DNA of 64,000 nucleotides from Sequoia sempervirens (taxonomy: Eukaryota > Streptophyta > Pinopsida > Cupressales > Cupressaceae): the NCBI GenBank assembly GCA_007258455.2, contig VDFB02193867.1, positions 529,286,550-529,350,549 of the forward strand. Direction: 5' to 3'. A program made the translations under genes and the position numbers. Position 1 is the stretch's first letter. Each line of letters begins with the position of its first letter. Of this stretch, positions 35,476 to 47,486 are shown piece after piece. Below the pieces are notes generated by a model. The model made no database searches, was not told the DNA's origin, and was given only the letters and a program-made list of their open reading frames with translations.

Positions 35476-35843
35476 TTCCTAGGTATCATTTTCTAGGTGA
35501 TAGGATAAAAGATTCTTTCTAGAAGTCTTAGTTGGCTTTTCTATAACTTATCTTATCTAGCTATTTTTCATGACTCCTAGGTAGTTAGTTTTTTGGTTGT
35601 CTCATGTCATAGGATTATGACATTTGTCAACATCATGTTCATTAGTACATTTCAACCTTGCCCATATAAGGAAGGTGATTGTACACATTTGTAACATATT
35701 TCATTCTTCATCATTTGATAGGTCTTAATATCAAGAAAGCTCATTTTCTTGCATATCCGAGCTTGTAGAAGGTTTTCATTTTTTTTGAAAGTGGTCTTGG
35801 GTGTTGAGCTAATATCACCAGCTCTTACATGGTATCAGAGCCA
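35476..35843 (+). repeat. second copia LTR fragment plus primer site
   Basis: Equivalent to 31915-32266 of the E5 LTR with about 58 bp missing at its start. It is followed by TGGTATCAGAGCCA and CATCTTGC as in the 5' copy, then abruptly by the E4 LTR. Confidence 0.75.
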
Positions 35844-35848
35844 CATCT

Positions 35849-38482
35849 TGCTATGCCATAGAAAAAAGTACCCTTTGCTTGACATGGGATAATTCATGAT
35901 AAATTGGACTTAATGAGGCCTTGATTTAGTGTTCTAAGGCATATTATGCATCCACGCTAGGTCTTGGGCCTTTGCAAATTGAATAAAGTGTGTTTGTTGA
36001 TGTCTTGTAAAAGTGTTGTAAAGTCTTGTAAAGGACTTTCACGCTTTTCTAGACTTAATGAACCTATTTTCCCTTGATTCAACATTATAAAACATGTTTA
36101 ATTACATCATCACATTATTTTAGAAGGCCTGTAAAGTGATTTTAATGTTAAACTAGTGTTGTAATGTGTTTTACGCGTTCATATTGATTCTTGTGCCTTC
36201 CTAGGCTATGTGGACCTCATTTTAGTGTTGTAAAGTGTATTTAATTACACTTTCACATTGAATTATGTGTCCCAAGCCATAATTTACTTTTATATCATCA
36301 TTAATAGGCCCCTCTTAACCCATATTGTGCATCCTGAGGCATAATTTGCTCAAATAACCAACATAGTCATCATATAAGCCTAATGTTCTTATTTCTCAGC
36401 ATTTCAGCTAAAAAAAATGACCCCTGTGGGACCCATTCACCATTAGTGGTGAATTAGTCCATCTAGGTGGGACCCATTCTCCATTAGTGGCGAATGAATC
36501 CCATTTTAAGTCATTTTTGAGGTTTGAGTGGGAAAACTTGGTTATAAGTTTAATTTTACATCATGTCGGCCTCTGATGAGGTATAATAAGGATACTAAGG
36601 CACAATTGTCTATAAATAAGTATTTTTATACTCATTTTACATATCTCTTATCTCTTATCATTCCTTCATCCACCAATTTTTCATCTCAAGTCAAGCAAGC
36701 CAGGGTTTCTTCATTAGAAGTCATCAAGTTAGCTTTCTAACGCATTCAAGGGAAGATTTTACATGTATTGTTGCAGACTTTCAAGATCATTCATCATGGC
36801 AAGGTAATTTATTCCATTATTGCATGTTTTATTCTATTATTTCATCATTTTGGTTTAATTACTGGTATGTGCAGGATCATGATGGGCCAAATAGTGGCGA
36901 TATGTAAGTGAGAAAATGGCCCATGTGGTTGATGACATTTTTTTACCCAAAATTGATGAAATGAAAAGGGTTTTTAAAGGAGATTCTTAGCTTTCCTCCA
37001 ATATAAATTATGCTTTACTTTGAACTTAATATTAAATAATTACTATTCATTTTCTATTTGAATTATGACGACTAAAGTCTTGATTGATAGGATGATTGAA
37101 AAACATCTACAGCTTTCAAACGGTATCACATTTTTTAAATCTGAAACATGTGTCACATTCTATGCATCACATACTATAGGAATAAAAAAAATGAATTTCA
37201 TGAAGTTTGGACCAAGTTAAGGTGCTTAAACATACGAGTTTTTATATTTTTAGAAGTTGTAATAAAAAATTCATAATTAATTATTTACTTGCAAAAAAAT
37301 ATGCATCACATCAGGACATGAGTCCTCTACTTATATGTAAAATATTATAAGAAAATATTATCATTTGATTGTGGTTAGGGTGGTCAGACAGACACCTACT
37401 TCTTATTTTTTCCTTGAAATTTAAGTACTACTGCATTGAAATTTCAAATTTTCACCAAATAGATGTCTTTTTTAAAATAAACCTAGTAGTTTGGAAACTA
37501 CATTCAATTTGCTACAAATTCTATTCTTACATATTTTTGAAATAATATAGATAACTTATTAAAAAAATTATGTCAAGTTTCCTAACTCTAATTTCATGAA
37601 TTTTCATCGCCAATTAAGGGCCTATTTTTTCCATGATGATCCTACACATACCTTTACCTAAAAGGGGTTTGACCAAGCCAAACTCCCATGCCCTAACATT
37701 CAACATATTCTCTTCTCTTCTTATGTGTTTGCAAATTTAGGTCTCTTGGAAGCTTAGAAATCAATGAAGATCAAGTTGCAAGGTTTCTCAAGTCTTCTTC
37801 TCATTCAACAAGTCAAAATATCCACAAAAAGTCATTTTCAGGCACAAATACAATAGTTTCGGAAGCAGATACCTCTAGCGCATCAAAGTGCAGATCAGAA
37901 ACTCCAGAATCCACTATTCAATATTTCAAAATTCAAAAGTGGACTGATTTTCCATGAGTGACAAGTGAGTTCTATTTCCAGGTCAGTTTTGTGATTTTCA
38001 AATTTTCTAACACCATTTTGACAGAAACAAGTTTAAGCACATTTTACCAGAACAAGGATTGATTCGCCCTAGGTGGCCAACGAGTCCTATCAGACTTGAA
38101 AAACATCATTAGTAGTGTTTCAGAAATAATTTCTAGTCTACTTCAAAGTTCCAGGTGCACACTTTAAGTTTCATTTATATATCTTTAGCTTTGCATTTGT
38201 TTCTAGCTCATAGTTGCATTACATAATGTGTTTTCAAACACCACTTGTTTATTAGGTTTTGCATATTTAATCAATCAATTTCATACCTTAGCTGCACTTA
38301 GATCATTCCATTTAGCTAATACAACATCATACACATCCTTTATTTGAGTGAACCACCTACATCTTTGAGGTCTATCTCTCTCCTTTTAGGTGAAAAACCC
38401 TAAGAGTGCAAGAGAAGTACATAGATGAAATAGCAAGAAATAAACTGAAGGACGGTTACCTTACCCAAAAATCTACGGTTCA
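35849..38482 (+). repeat. E4 5' LTR (contains a TIR transposon)
   Basis: Begins TGCTATGCCATAGAAAA and ends ACGGTTCA. Positions 35870-36840 align closely with 57805-58800, and 37654-38000 with 58805-59125. The 791-bp TIR element at 36863 is absent from the 3' LTR. It has at least four dyad copies (36428-36460, 36469-36502, near 37945 and near 38055). The first bases may be copia-derived. Confidence 0.8.
36863..37653 (+). mobile_element. TIR transposon, copy 2
   Basis: Left end TGGTATGTGCAGGATCATGA, right end its near-inverse (ATCCTACACATACCT). ttac flanks both sides (36859-36862 and 37654-37657). The same LTR position is unoccupied in the E4 3' LTR near 58800 and in the solo LTR near 16045. 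It is the inverted homologue of 16703-17638 and non-coding. Confidence 0.75.
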
Positions 38483-38485
38483 TCT

Positions 38486-38498
38486 TGGTGAACCCAAC
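38486..38498 (+). other. E4 primer binding site
   Basis: TGGTGAACCCAAC follows the LTR after three bases and is identical to the E1 site. Confidence 0.6.
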
Positions 38499-38766
38499 CT
38501 TTCGAATACTTTATTTTCTAATTTTTTAGTCCTTCATCATAGATCTAGTCTTGCATTGACTTTACATTAGGATTTGCATTAGTTAATTTACACATGCTAG
38601 GTGTTAAACTTTGCATTCACAAAAAGTGCATTTACTTTGGAGTTTTGCATACAATTTCCTTTAAAAATCTCTAAAATTTTGCATCTCCATCTTAGGTCTG
38701 CATCTTACAACTTCAAACACATCAAAAACCAGTAAACATTTCTAAAAACCCATCAAAATACCCCTA

Positions 38767-41298
38767 TTGGGACTCATTCACCATCTGTGGCGAATCAATC
38801 CCTATACTGATTTTTCACTCTCTAAAACTACATTAGAAATCTCATTTTTTAGCTTTCTAAGGCTCCTAGTTGCATATACTATAAGTCTGGAAAGTTTGTG
38901 GAACATTTATTTTATGCATTTCACTCAAAAAAAAATTATTTTAGATCACTCATTCTTCAAAGCACTTCATTTGCACACATCTTTACATTTGAAAATGCTT
39001 CCATTTATGCAATTTTGCATAACATTGATAAAAGTACTTTTCACTTTTGCATATACAATGTTTCTATTCCTAAAAATTTGCATAAGTTTGTTAAAAGTTC
39101 TTTTCATTTTTGCATATACATTTTTTGCATTTTTTAAATCTTGCATATATTGGATAAGAATGTTTTGTATCTTTGCATATACATTGTTCATATTGTTGAA
39201 ACATTACATGAAATGGTTACATTTTCTTTTCATTCTTATTGAAACAATGCTTCTACCTTGCATATGTAAACATGTTAAGAAACACTTCCTATCCCCTCCC
39301 TATGAGAGTGTTTTAGTGAAAGAGACTACAACTTGGGCCATTCCTAATGATCATACTTGTTCTCATAATAACTCTCCTCTTGGTGATGAAGATAATTTAG
39401 TAGAAGAATCAATTAATGAGAGTTTTGAGAATCCTAGTTGTTTCTCTTCTTTTACCTCTCTTAGTGGGCAACACATTCACAACCAACCTAACACAACCTT
39501 AGATGATCATGACAACAACATTTGTTCCTCCTCTAGTATCTCTCCTAGTTGTGAAGTAGATACTTTGATGTTATACAACACAATAGATGAAGGTCATGAC
39601 TATCTTAGTTGTCCCCCTTCACCTAAGGAAACCCCTCTTGACAAAAAATCTTCAACCATTGATCACTCTCCTATTTGCAATGAAGTCCTTTTAGAAGAAC
39701 CAACCTATGAATGTCACAAACATTTGGTTTGTTGTTCTCCTAAACACTCTCCTCCTAGGGAGAATCTCATGGTGCACAAACATATGAAAATTGACACATA
39801 TCCTTCAACCACTAAACCTTCCCTAGATAATGATCCTCAAGTGGCCTTAGCATCCCCTTCACCAACATATCATTCCAATCAAGAAATTTTTTTTGAGGTT
39901 ATGGCAACACAAGTGGGATCTCCTTTAACTAGTGAGATTCCTAAGTCACCTTCCATTAGGGAAAAACACAAAAAATTCATAGATGTCTTGAAATCCATTA
40001 TGTAATCTACTATTAACAATGTTTTGCAGCTGCTAAGTAGTAACTTAGTGACTCAAACATCTAGAGGACCACACGACACTTCTACACCATTACCTTTTCC
40101 ACAAAATGTACGTAGTGTTGAAGATCTTAAAAGGACTCCTATTGATATATCTGTATGGGTACTCATTCAACTCTCACCAATATTCAAACTTTTCTTTCAT
40201 GAAATGATAGAAATACAGAAGGAAGAAATACAATCTTACATCAAATAAAATTATGTCACATCCTCCTCCCATCCTATGCAACCCACTCCATCAGAAATCA
40301 CATTCCCTAAACATGAATTACCCTCACTTGAGATTCAACACAAAAATGATCCCTTGATGATAAAGGTAATCATTCATGAAACTCTAATTTGGAAGACTCT
40401 CATCGACAATGGATCATAAATTAATATTTGTAGCATGGACCTCCTACACAAGCTTGGCATGGACAAAAATCTCATTCAACTTAATGATATTCATATTCGT
40501 GGCTTTGACAATGTTAGTATGCAAGCACTTGGGATGATCACATTACCTATTAAGGTCAAATTTGTAGTGTTTTCTACCTCTATTCATATCATGCAACAAC
40601 CCCTTCCATACAATATTATCCTAGGTAGACCATGAATTCATGCTATGAAAGTAGTCCCATCTACCCTTCACCGTGTCATGAAGTTTGAATACATCAACAT
40701 GATATACATGATTGATGCAAATGAGCGAAGCTATGTGTCAACTAATCACAACACTTCCACCTCCCCTAATCCTTCCATTCCTAGATCAAAACTTGAACCT
40801 ATACAAATTGGTCCTAACTCTTCACCTACAACAAAACTCTTTTCTCATAATTGGGGGTTGTTATATTTTAGCCCTCCTTCCCATAATATTTCCAAAATCT
40901 CACCCTCATGGTCCAAAGAGTCATCTAAAAACAATTCCTTTTTAGACACAAGTTCTAGTAGTGATTGGAATTTCACACCTACTTTTAAGGGAGGGTGTCC
41001 AATATCCTAATCTCAACACAAACAACCTTTTGTTCCTTTTGCTCAACTTAGTTCTACCAAATCACTTCATGGTGTAGATGAGGGCAATATAACTCCCATC
41101 ACTCATGACACCATGACACATAACATTCAAAAGGATTTATGTTCTTGTAAAGCAACCAATCCTTCTCATCAACACACATGCCCTTCATCTCACTTGGAAG
41201 AATTTTATGGTATCAGTTGCAATCTTCCTCCTACACATGGATGCAATGAACACATGAGAAAAACTGACATATCATGTACTCTTTCAAGAAAGATCTAG
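38767..41298 (+). pseudogene. E4 polyprotein: hydrophobic repeats, acidic region, retropepsin
   Basis: One frame is readable for about 840 codons with few stops (40003, 40246, about 40417, about 40633, 41008). Residues 80-160 are strongly hydrophobic, with FAYT at 94, 115 and 136 (21-residue repeat). Residues 175-412 are acidic and Ser/Pro-rich. About 40330-40680 encodes a gypsy-type retropepsin: TLIDNGS with the catalytic Asp, then LPYNIILGRP followed by a stop where the family has Trp, then IHAMKVVPSTLHRVMKF. The first 412 codons are uninterrupted, the longest intact frame in the window. They begin at TTG, and the first ATG is at 38914. The protease would mature Gag. No capsid or knuckle is recognised. 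Confidence 0.6.
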
Positions 41299-41979
41299 GG
41301 GTATCTCCCTTATCTCCATTTTTATCAAATACTTTTCACAACAATAAGATTCAACCTCTCAAGGAGTGTGGCACTCTTCTGTATGTGGGAGCACCTAATT
41401 CTCTTACTTAATACTCACTTTCATCCACTCCAGGCTCACCTTTGTCCTACACTCAGCACGGGGCAAGGGGTCTTATAGCCTTGTCCTTGTATGGCACTTG
41501 TCATTGTCTCTTTTGACCTAGTTGTTAACCTTTCATGAACATATAAGAGCAAGCTTGGGATGTGGACGACATGTCTTAAGATTGACTCGCATGTGACATA
41601 CTCCCTTTTTCTCATGACACAGCCTAACTTCGAAACATATGACTTGGCATAGGGCTTTCCAAGTTGGCTCTCATGTATAGTTTTCCTTTTTCATTCTCTT
41701 TCATCCTTTGCTTTAAAGTAATTGCTCACAGAATAGTGTGTAGAAATTCCTTTAAAGTGGGGGGCATACATCACCATAATTCATTTGTATTCTTGGTTCT
41801 TAGTGTAGCCTTGTCATTTATATGATGCCTTTGTCACTTTAATGATGACAATAGGTGTGATTTCCTTCACAACTGTGATCTATCTTAGCATATTACATTC
41901 ATCTTGGTGGCTTGATGTGATGCACTGCATCCCCTAAGATGTCACTTTACAATTCTTTTATTGATCCTCTCTTGGAGAC
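41299..41979 (+). other. E4 3' non-coding region, left of E6
   Basis: Homologous to E0 9780-10680 and inverted E2 13310-14350. It contains a purine run (AAAGTGGGGGGCATAC, near 41755). No gene. Confidence 0.5.
41975..41979 (+). repeat. E6 target-site duplication, left copy
   Basis: gagac here and again at 57171-57175. The related, unoccupied site in E2 (minus strand, near 13320) reads CTTGGAGACATTAGGC, with a single gagac. Confidence 0.9.
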
Positions 41980-43380
41980 TGTTAACAAATTTTAATCAGC
42001 TCCCTTCGGGTTTATTTTTCCATGCGCCGACTCGTGCATCGCAAGGTCTCGTCGCCCTTTTATCTAAGTTTTTCTCTACTGCTCCATGTGTCTATTCCTC
42101 GCAACTCCGAGTCCTGGCTTTCCTTTTGCATCCAAGGAAACTCTGTTGTACTTCCACATGTTGCGAATGAGGGATACTTTATTCATGTTTCCTTGCTGCC
42201 TTGTCAGGCTGCAAAATGCTGCCAAGAAGCCCTCGTTCCTAAAAAAATTTGGCGGGCCCCATGGTTGCTAACTATGGTATACATTGGCTACGTGTCTACT
42301 GTTCGCAAATATTTCAGCATGGAAATGAAGTAGCAACTACGGGTAGCGAAATGCTGCCACGCGTCTCTTTTATGCATGTCTGGTATTCGTTCCCTCTATT
42401 GTTGATGAAGGCCCCGCCCACTTGACACGTGTAGCATTAATGAAAGTCCTCAACGGCGAAGGGAGAGAGGTTCATATGGGAAGCGAAGGGTTGTCAGGTG
42501 CCTAGATGGAGGATCTCATATGTGGGCGATGGACCGGATGAACCAAATAATACTATTGGTCGTTGCGTGTCATAATCATTCACACCAGGGGTGACACTTG
42601 CCTGATCATGCCTAGCTGGGACCAATGCTATCATTACAGAAGACGCACTTGTTCCTAGAATGACTGGATGCTTTGTTTCAAATCAATCTTGTTGTAATGA
42701 CCTTGGGAATATTCTGATTCAAACATCATTGTCGGGGATCACAAGATCTTTTCTGTTACTACTCTCCGAGGTGGTGGGAAGTTTTCTTGCTATATATACT
42801 TTTCTCTATGATGAGAAAAAGGTTAGAATTCGGAAGGAAAACATTGGTTTTAGAAAAGACGTCAGGCCTTTATTACTGTTTTATTTGATTGTAAAAACTC
42901 TCAGATTGTGCCAATTGTTCGGCCTTTCTATTTTTCATGCTATTTAATCAAACTGTGAACTGTGTTTTTTATTGTCTTGACACTTCATTTGAAGAACTTC
43001 TATATATGATTGGATGCAAGTTTGCTTACCTAGATCATGTCTAAGGACTCTTCTTGGCAGTAGGAATGTATGCAATGTTATTTTATGTCAATGAATGAAT
43101 TGTCTATGCTATAATCTTAAGTCTCTAATGTTTGGGAACACTACAACACCATTCAGGCCCTTAAATATATGATTTATCATGCCCATCATTAAATCTTGGT
43201 GCATTGCCTTAGGTTAAACTTTATTTTATTATATTTACTTCCTTTTCCCTTTCCAAACCCCATTATAGAAGAAGTTAGCTTCTCTAAAAATCTGGAGGTT
43301 ACTCAGTTTAGCACAAAAGGTCCCCCTTAGACTAAGTTTCCCATAAGGCTCTGTTACCTCGTCAATTTTTGGTGTCAATA
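41980..43380 (+). repeat. E6 5' LTR
   Basis: TGTTAACAAATTTT to TGTCAATA, 1401 bp. It pairs with 55770-57170. The open frames inside it (41961-42947) have counterparts in the 3' LTR but no recognisable product. Confidence 0.9.
42791..42798 (+). promoter_or_regulatory. TATA box of E6 LTR
   Basis: TATATATA at 42791, with the same motif at 56581-56588 in the 3' LTR, about 590 bp before the LTR end in both. It is the likely start region of the genomic RNA. Confidence 0.5.
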
Positions 43381-43394
43381 GTTTGTTCTTTTTC

Positions 43395-43413
43395 TGGCAC
43401 GCCCGGTGGGACC
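43395..43413 (+). other. E6 primer binding site
   Basis: TGGCACGCCCGGTGGGACC lies 14 bases after the LTR. This sequence at this position is common in plant Tat-like and related gypsy elements. The tRNA is not assigned here. Confidence 0.65.
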
Positions 43414-43575
43414 GAACTTAAATGAAATTGCATTTTTGAAGGGTGTATGAGCCATCGGCCTGTAACTAGATCTCAAACCACAGGCAACCCCAGTTTACTA
43501 GTACCTCCCCTTGGGACAGTCCAAGTCGCAAATTAGCTAGTAACCGTTCCATTCCCGCCGCCCTTTCCTCTCACC

Positions 43576-45810
43576 ATGTTGCTAGCTGCCATCAGAAATT
43601 ACATGGCATGGGACACCAAAAGTCCCCTAGTAGCCCCGGTAGCGCCCACTGTTTGGGGCGCTATCCTAGTTTCAGCCATAAAAGCTATACCGAAGTTTAC
43701 CAGAGACAGCTCAAGAATGCCAATAAAACATTTGCAGGATGTGGCAGACGTATGTTTGCTACACGGGATTATAGCACAAAATATAGCCCTAAGGCTTCTC
43801 ACCACGTCTTTTAAAGGCAAGGTGATGGATTGGTACCGAACACTGACACCTAATTCAATTCGCACCTGGGATGAGTTCGGAGATCCATTCTATGAGAGGT
43901 TCTCGAATGACAAAGATCATTCTTCATTATACTATCAACTATCTTTCATAAAACGAGCCCCCCAGGAGGCTCTGATGGACTTTAATGCCCGATTTCACAC
44001 AAATTGGCAGAGGATTCCTGTTACCATACGCCCAACTCTTGAGTTGGCATGTATATTTTATCTAAAGTCCATCAATTCTGACATTTCCATGATGATCAAG
44101 TCTTTGGGAGGAGCTACTCTACCAGATACTTATGATATAGCTATCAAAGCTGAGATTCATTTAATAGATTATGGAAAATCTCCTCCTCAACCTATTATGC
44201 TGATATTTCTTGAAATATCGATCTCCGCGTAAGAGGTCGCGTCAACTAGCATGCCCGCAACTGCCTAGTCAATGTACACATATGCGACAAGCCCACAAAA
44301 TGTGGCTTCTACATCAGGTTCTTCCAAGGATGAAATGAGCGATCTCAAAGAGATGTTGCAAACCATGGAAAATGATACAACCACTCTTAAGTGGAACCAA
44401 GCAACGCCTCCAAAGCCTGCATATCAAAACTATTAAGGCAGGCAGTCTTCTTATCAGCAGAATCAATACTAGGGCGTGCCTCGTGCTAATACACCAGCCC
44501 CAATTGCAAACTAAATGGTGTCATTGCCTACTCCACTGACGAGCGTATCACCAAGCTCGAGTAGGGAATTAACCGCAGGGAAGAACAACCTTATTGATGA
44601 TATCAATCCATGGCGCTTCACCTATAGCGATGCGCATATGCCCCGGAACTGTCTGCATGGCAACTTACAACAAAAGGTGGCAGAGCAACGCAGCCAAGGC
44701 ATGGCAACGAAACATGGAGGTTATATATATGCCTCACCACAAATGGAGAGTGCGGTCCTTACCGTGCAAATGCAAGGAATTTCTTTAGAACAAGGATCTG
44801 ATATTGCTCTTGATCATGCACTCTTCTCCTAGATGGAGGAAGAAGAAACAGTGTTTGCTAATGATGCATTCATATCCAAAACATCGCAAGTGCAGTCTGA
44901 TTATAACACATGCTCAAAGAGGAGATTCATTGGTGAGTCAGTTGTTTCGCATCTAGATAGCTCGCAACTCAAAGGCATTTCCGATCAGATTCCTAATACT
45001 TCAACTGTCCCTTCACCTTCTCAACCACGGAAGAAAATTATTATAGCAAGAACCAAGGAACAGAAACCTCCAAGTTTGTCACCTTTTAATGTGGTAGAGC
45101 AATTGAAGAAATCATCTACTAATGTGTCTCTATGGTACATTCTAGCTATCCTAGAACAAAAGACGCTATTACAGAAGGTGCTTCAAGAAGAGGTCAACCC
45201 AGCACCAACAGGGTCGTTTGTTAGTACAAAGGTTGTTTATCAAATACCACCAGCTAAAGTCCTTACAAACAATACAAAGGAATCTCCTGCCGAGGACAGG
45301 AATAAGTTGAAACCTGAGCCCTTCTTCTTGACTCTCATTATAGGAAAGAAGTTATTGCACAACGCTATGATTGATTCTAGCACTAGTACCACGGTTATGC
45401 CTAAACAGATAGCTGAAGCTTTGGGACTCAGCTACGAACCTATGAAAAGAGGGGTAATGCAGCTTGATGGGAATAAAGTTGAGACCGTGGGTGTCATCAA
45501 AGCACTTCCTTTAACTCTATTTTCTTGTCCTAGTATCATGGTCCCGCAAGACATGGTGATCATAGATGTTCCTCCTATGTTTGGTCTCTTTCTATGCCAA
45601 GAATTTACTTCAAAGGTCGGCAGATACCTGTCCTTGGATTGGTCACATCTGATACTTAGGACCAAACATCGCACAAAAATGAAGATAGAATCGGAGGCTT
45701 TACATTCTGAACATTTGGCAGATGAAGTCTTGATCAATTTTGAAGTTGTGCATACCTCTATCACCAAGCAAGAAATGTATTGCATTGAATTGCTAGAGGA
45801 AGAGAAGTGA
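43576..45810 (+). pseudogene. E6 Gag-protease
   Basis: The ATG at 43576 opens a frame that runs to 45810 with stops at 44230, about 44265, 44435, 44470, 44512 and 44830. Each fits a Gln codon (CAA or CAG) turned to TAA or TAG. Residues 30-210 are the retrotransposon Gag fold: FTRDSSRMPIKHLQDV, then MDWYRTLTPNSIRTWDEF, then LSFIKRAPQEALMDFNARF. The protease is near 45340-45620: NAMIDSSTSTTVMP, where the family has DSGAS (the Gly is lost), then IIDVPPMFGLFLCQEF. No CCHC knuckle is seen. Gag forms the particle and the protease cuts the polyprotein. Confidence 0.85.
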
Positions 45811-45893
45811 GCTGAGATCGGAATGATAAAGAAGATGCTCTGTAGAGTGAACATATAGACAATGATCCTTTCGGCAATTATCATGCTACAGGA

Positions 45894-46385
45894 TTGGGAA
45901 CATATGTAATTTATGATGAAGACCAAGTGCTTCTGAGGGTCGCCAAAGAATTTGAAGGTAGCCAAGCAAATGAGCTATGGATATTGTACTTTGACAGAGC
46001 AAGAAGCAAAGTGGGTGTCGGAGCAAGGATATATCTAATATCCCCGCAAAATGAAAAATTGTCAAGGTCTTTCTACTTTCATTTTGCCTACTCAAACAAT
46101 GAGGTTGAATATAAAGGATTGGTTCAAGGTTTAAGCCTTGTGGAACGAATGGGCATCAAGCAATTAATTCTGTTCAGAGATTCTGAACTAGTAGTTAACC
46201 AGGTCCAAGGAGTTTCTACGGCAAAGAATGTCTACATTAGATCCTATCGGCAGTGAGTTTGGGACCTGATTGATGGTTTTGAAGCTTTCAACATCAAGAC
46301 TATTCCCCAAGGACAAAATAGCAACGCAGATCGCATGGTCGTGATTGGTGCTCAGTTTGATCCTGTCTTTGACCTTCTTCATAAT
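45894..46385 (+). pseudogene. E6 additional RNase H domain (upstream of RT)
   Basis: ELWILYFDRARSKVGVGARI holds the first Asp (G to R just after it). NNEVEYKGLVQGLSLVERMG holds the Glu, and LFRDSELVVNQVQG the second Asp. YRQ-stop-VWDLIDGFEAFNI and NADRMVV then close the domain. This is the extra (archaeal-like) RNase H of Tat-type elements, here between protease and reverse transcriptase. Its role beside the usual RNase H is not settled in the literature I know. The three acidic residues are kept, but a TGA at 46257 breaks it. Confidence 0.8.
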
Positions 46386-47486
46386 AAACATTCAGTATGA
46401 GTACTAGTCCGACCAGCAATCCCCGAAAATGATCAGAGTTGGCAAGTTTTTGAAAGTGATGAACACATCGCCTCATTTATCCAGCACTCAGGGGAGTTCG
46501 CCGATCAGCTTCAACCAAAGATTACCAAAGCTTATGAAGGAAAAATTATGCAATTTAGATCTAATAAACTTTTGAAAGGATTGGTTACTCTTGAAAACTT
46601 TTTTGATTGTGATGATGCCCGAAATGATAAACAGAAGTTCGTAGCAGAAAAAAGTGATTATGTGGACCTTCGGGTCTCCGATGGTAGGAATCTCTAAGTC
46701 GGTAAAAATGTCCCGCGCCATGATAAGGAAAGACTCATTAGTTTCTGTGAAAAATACAAAGTAGTGGCCTGGTCCTATGATGATCTGGAGGGATATGATC
46801 ATGACATCATTCAGCACACTATTGAGCTAATAGAAGGTGCAAAACTAGTCCGACAGAAACAGAGGCATGTCAACCCTAAAATTGAAACCCTAATGGCGCA
46901 AGAGCTAACTAAGCTCATTGAGTCACGCATTGTCTTCCCAATCAAGCATAGTACTTGGGTATCGAATCTAGTCCCGATCCGAAAGAAGAATGGAGATATC
47001 TATTTATGTGTGGACTTTTGAGACCTAAATAGAGCATCCCTAAAGGACCACTATCCACTGCCTTTGATGGAGCCAATCCTACAAACAGTTGCAGGATCAG
47101 AAATTTTTTCTCTGCTGGATGGTTTCTCTGGCTACAATCATATCCGATTTAAAGAAGAAGATCAACACAAGACTACGTTCACCACAAAGTGGGGAACATT
47201 TGCATATGCTAAAATTCCTTTTGGTTTATCCTATGCAGGGGCAACATTCCAATGGGCGATGGACATCACATTTAGCGAACTAATCAATAAGTGTATTCTA
47301 ATTTATTTGGATGATCTTACTATGTTCTCTAAATCTAAGGATGATCATTTTGATCACTTAGAATTAGTTTTTCAAAAATCCCATGAGTTTGGAGTTTCCC
47401 TAAACCCAAAGAAATGTGTATTCGGAGTACCGCAGCATAAGTTCTTGTGTCTAAAGAAAGGGTTTCAATTGACCCTGAACGGGTAA
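46386..47486 (+). pseudogene. E6 reverse transcriptase
   Basis: Continues in the frame of the upstream RNase H after a linker. RQRHVNPKIETLMAQELTKL leads into VPIRKKNGDIYLCVDF, a TGA in place of Arg (CGA to TGA), DLNRASLKDHYPLP, FSLLDGFSGYNHIRF, and TFTTKWGTFAYAKIPFGL. The catalytic box is IYLDDLTMFSK (YxDD, intact), near 47310. The frame is lost just after LNPKKCVFGVPQHKFL by a small deletion. It would copy the genomic RNA into DNA in the cytoplasmic particle. Confidence 0.9.

Larger units (their letters stand above)
31857..35848 (+). mobile_element. E5: copia element, internally deleted
   Basis: The order is 5' LTR (31857-32266), TGGTATCAGAGCCA primer site, 1.9-kb leader, gag, a protease remnant, and then directly an LTR fragment (35476-35829). 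Integrase, reverse transcriptase and RNase H are missing. The right-hand LTR is followed not by host DNA but by another primer site (35830-35843), so the right half comes from a second copy or from recombination. Confidence 0.7.

Noticed and set aside
41961..42947. Open frames in the E6 5' LTR, repeated at 55812-56737
   Set aside because: Present in both LTRs because the LTRs are copies. They have no recognisable domain and differ in length by small indels.
45432..45965. 177-codon minus-strand open frame
   Set aside because: It is the shadow of the protease region of E6, which has clear family motifs on the plus strand.
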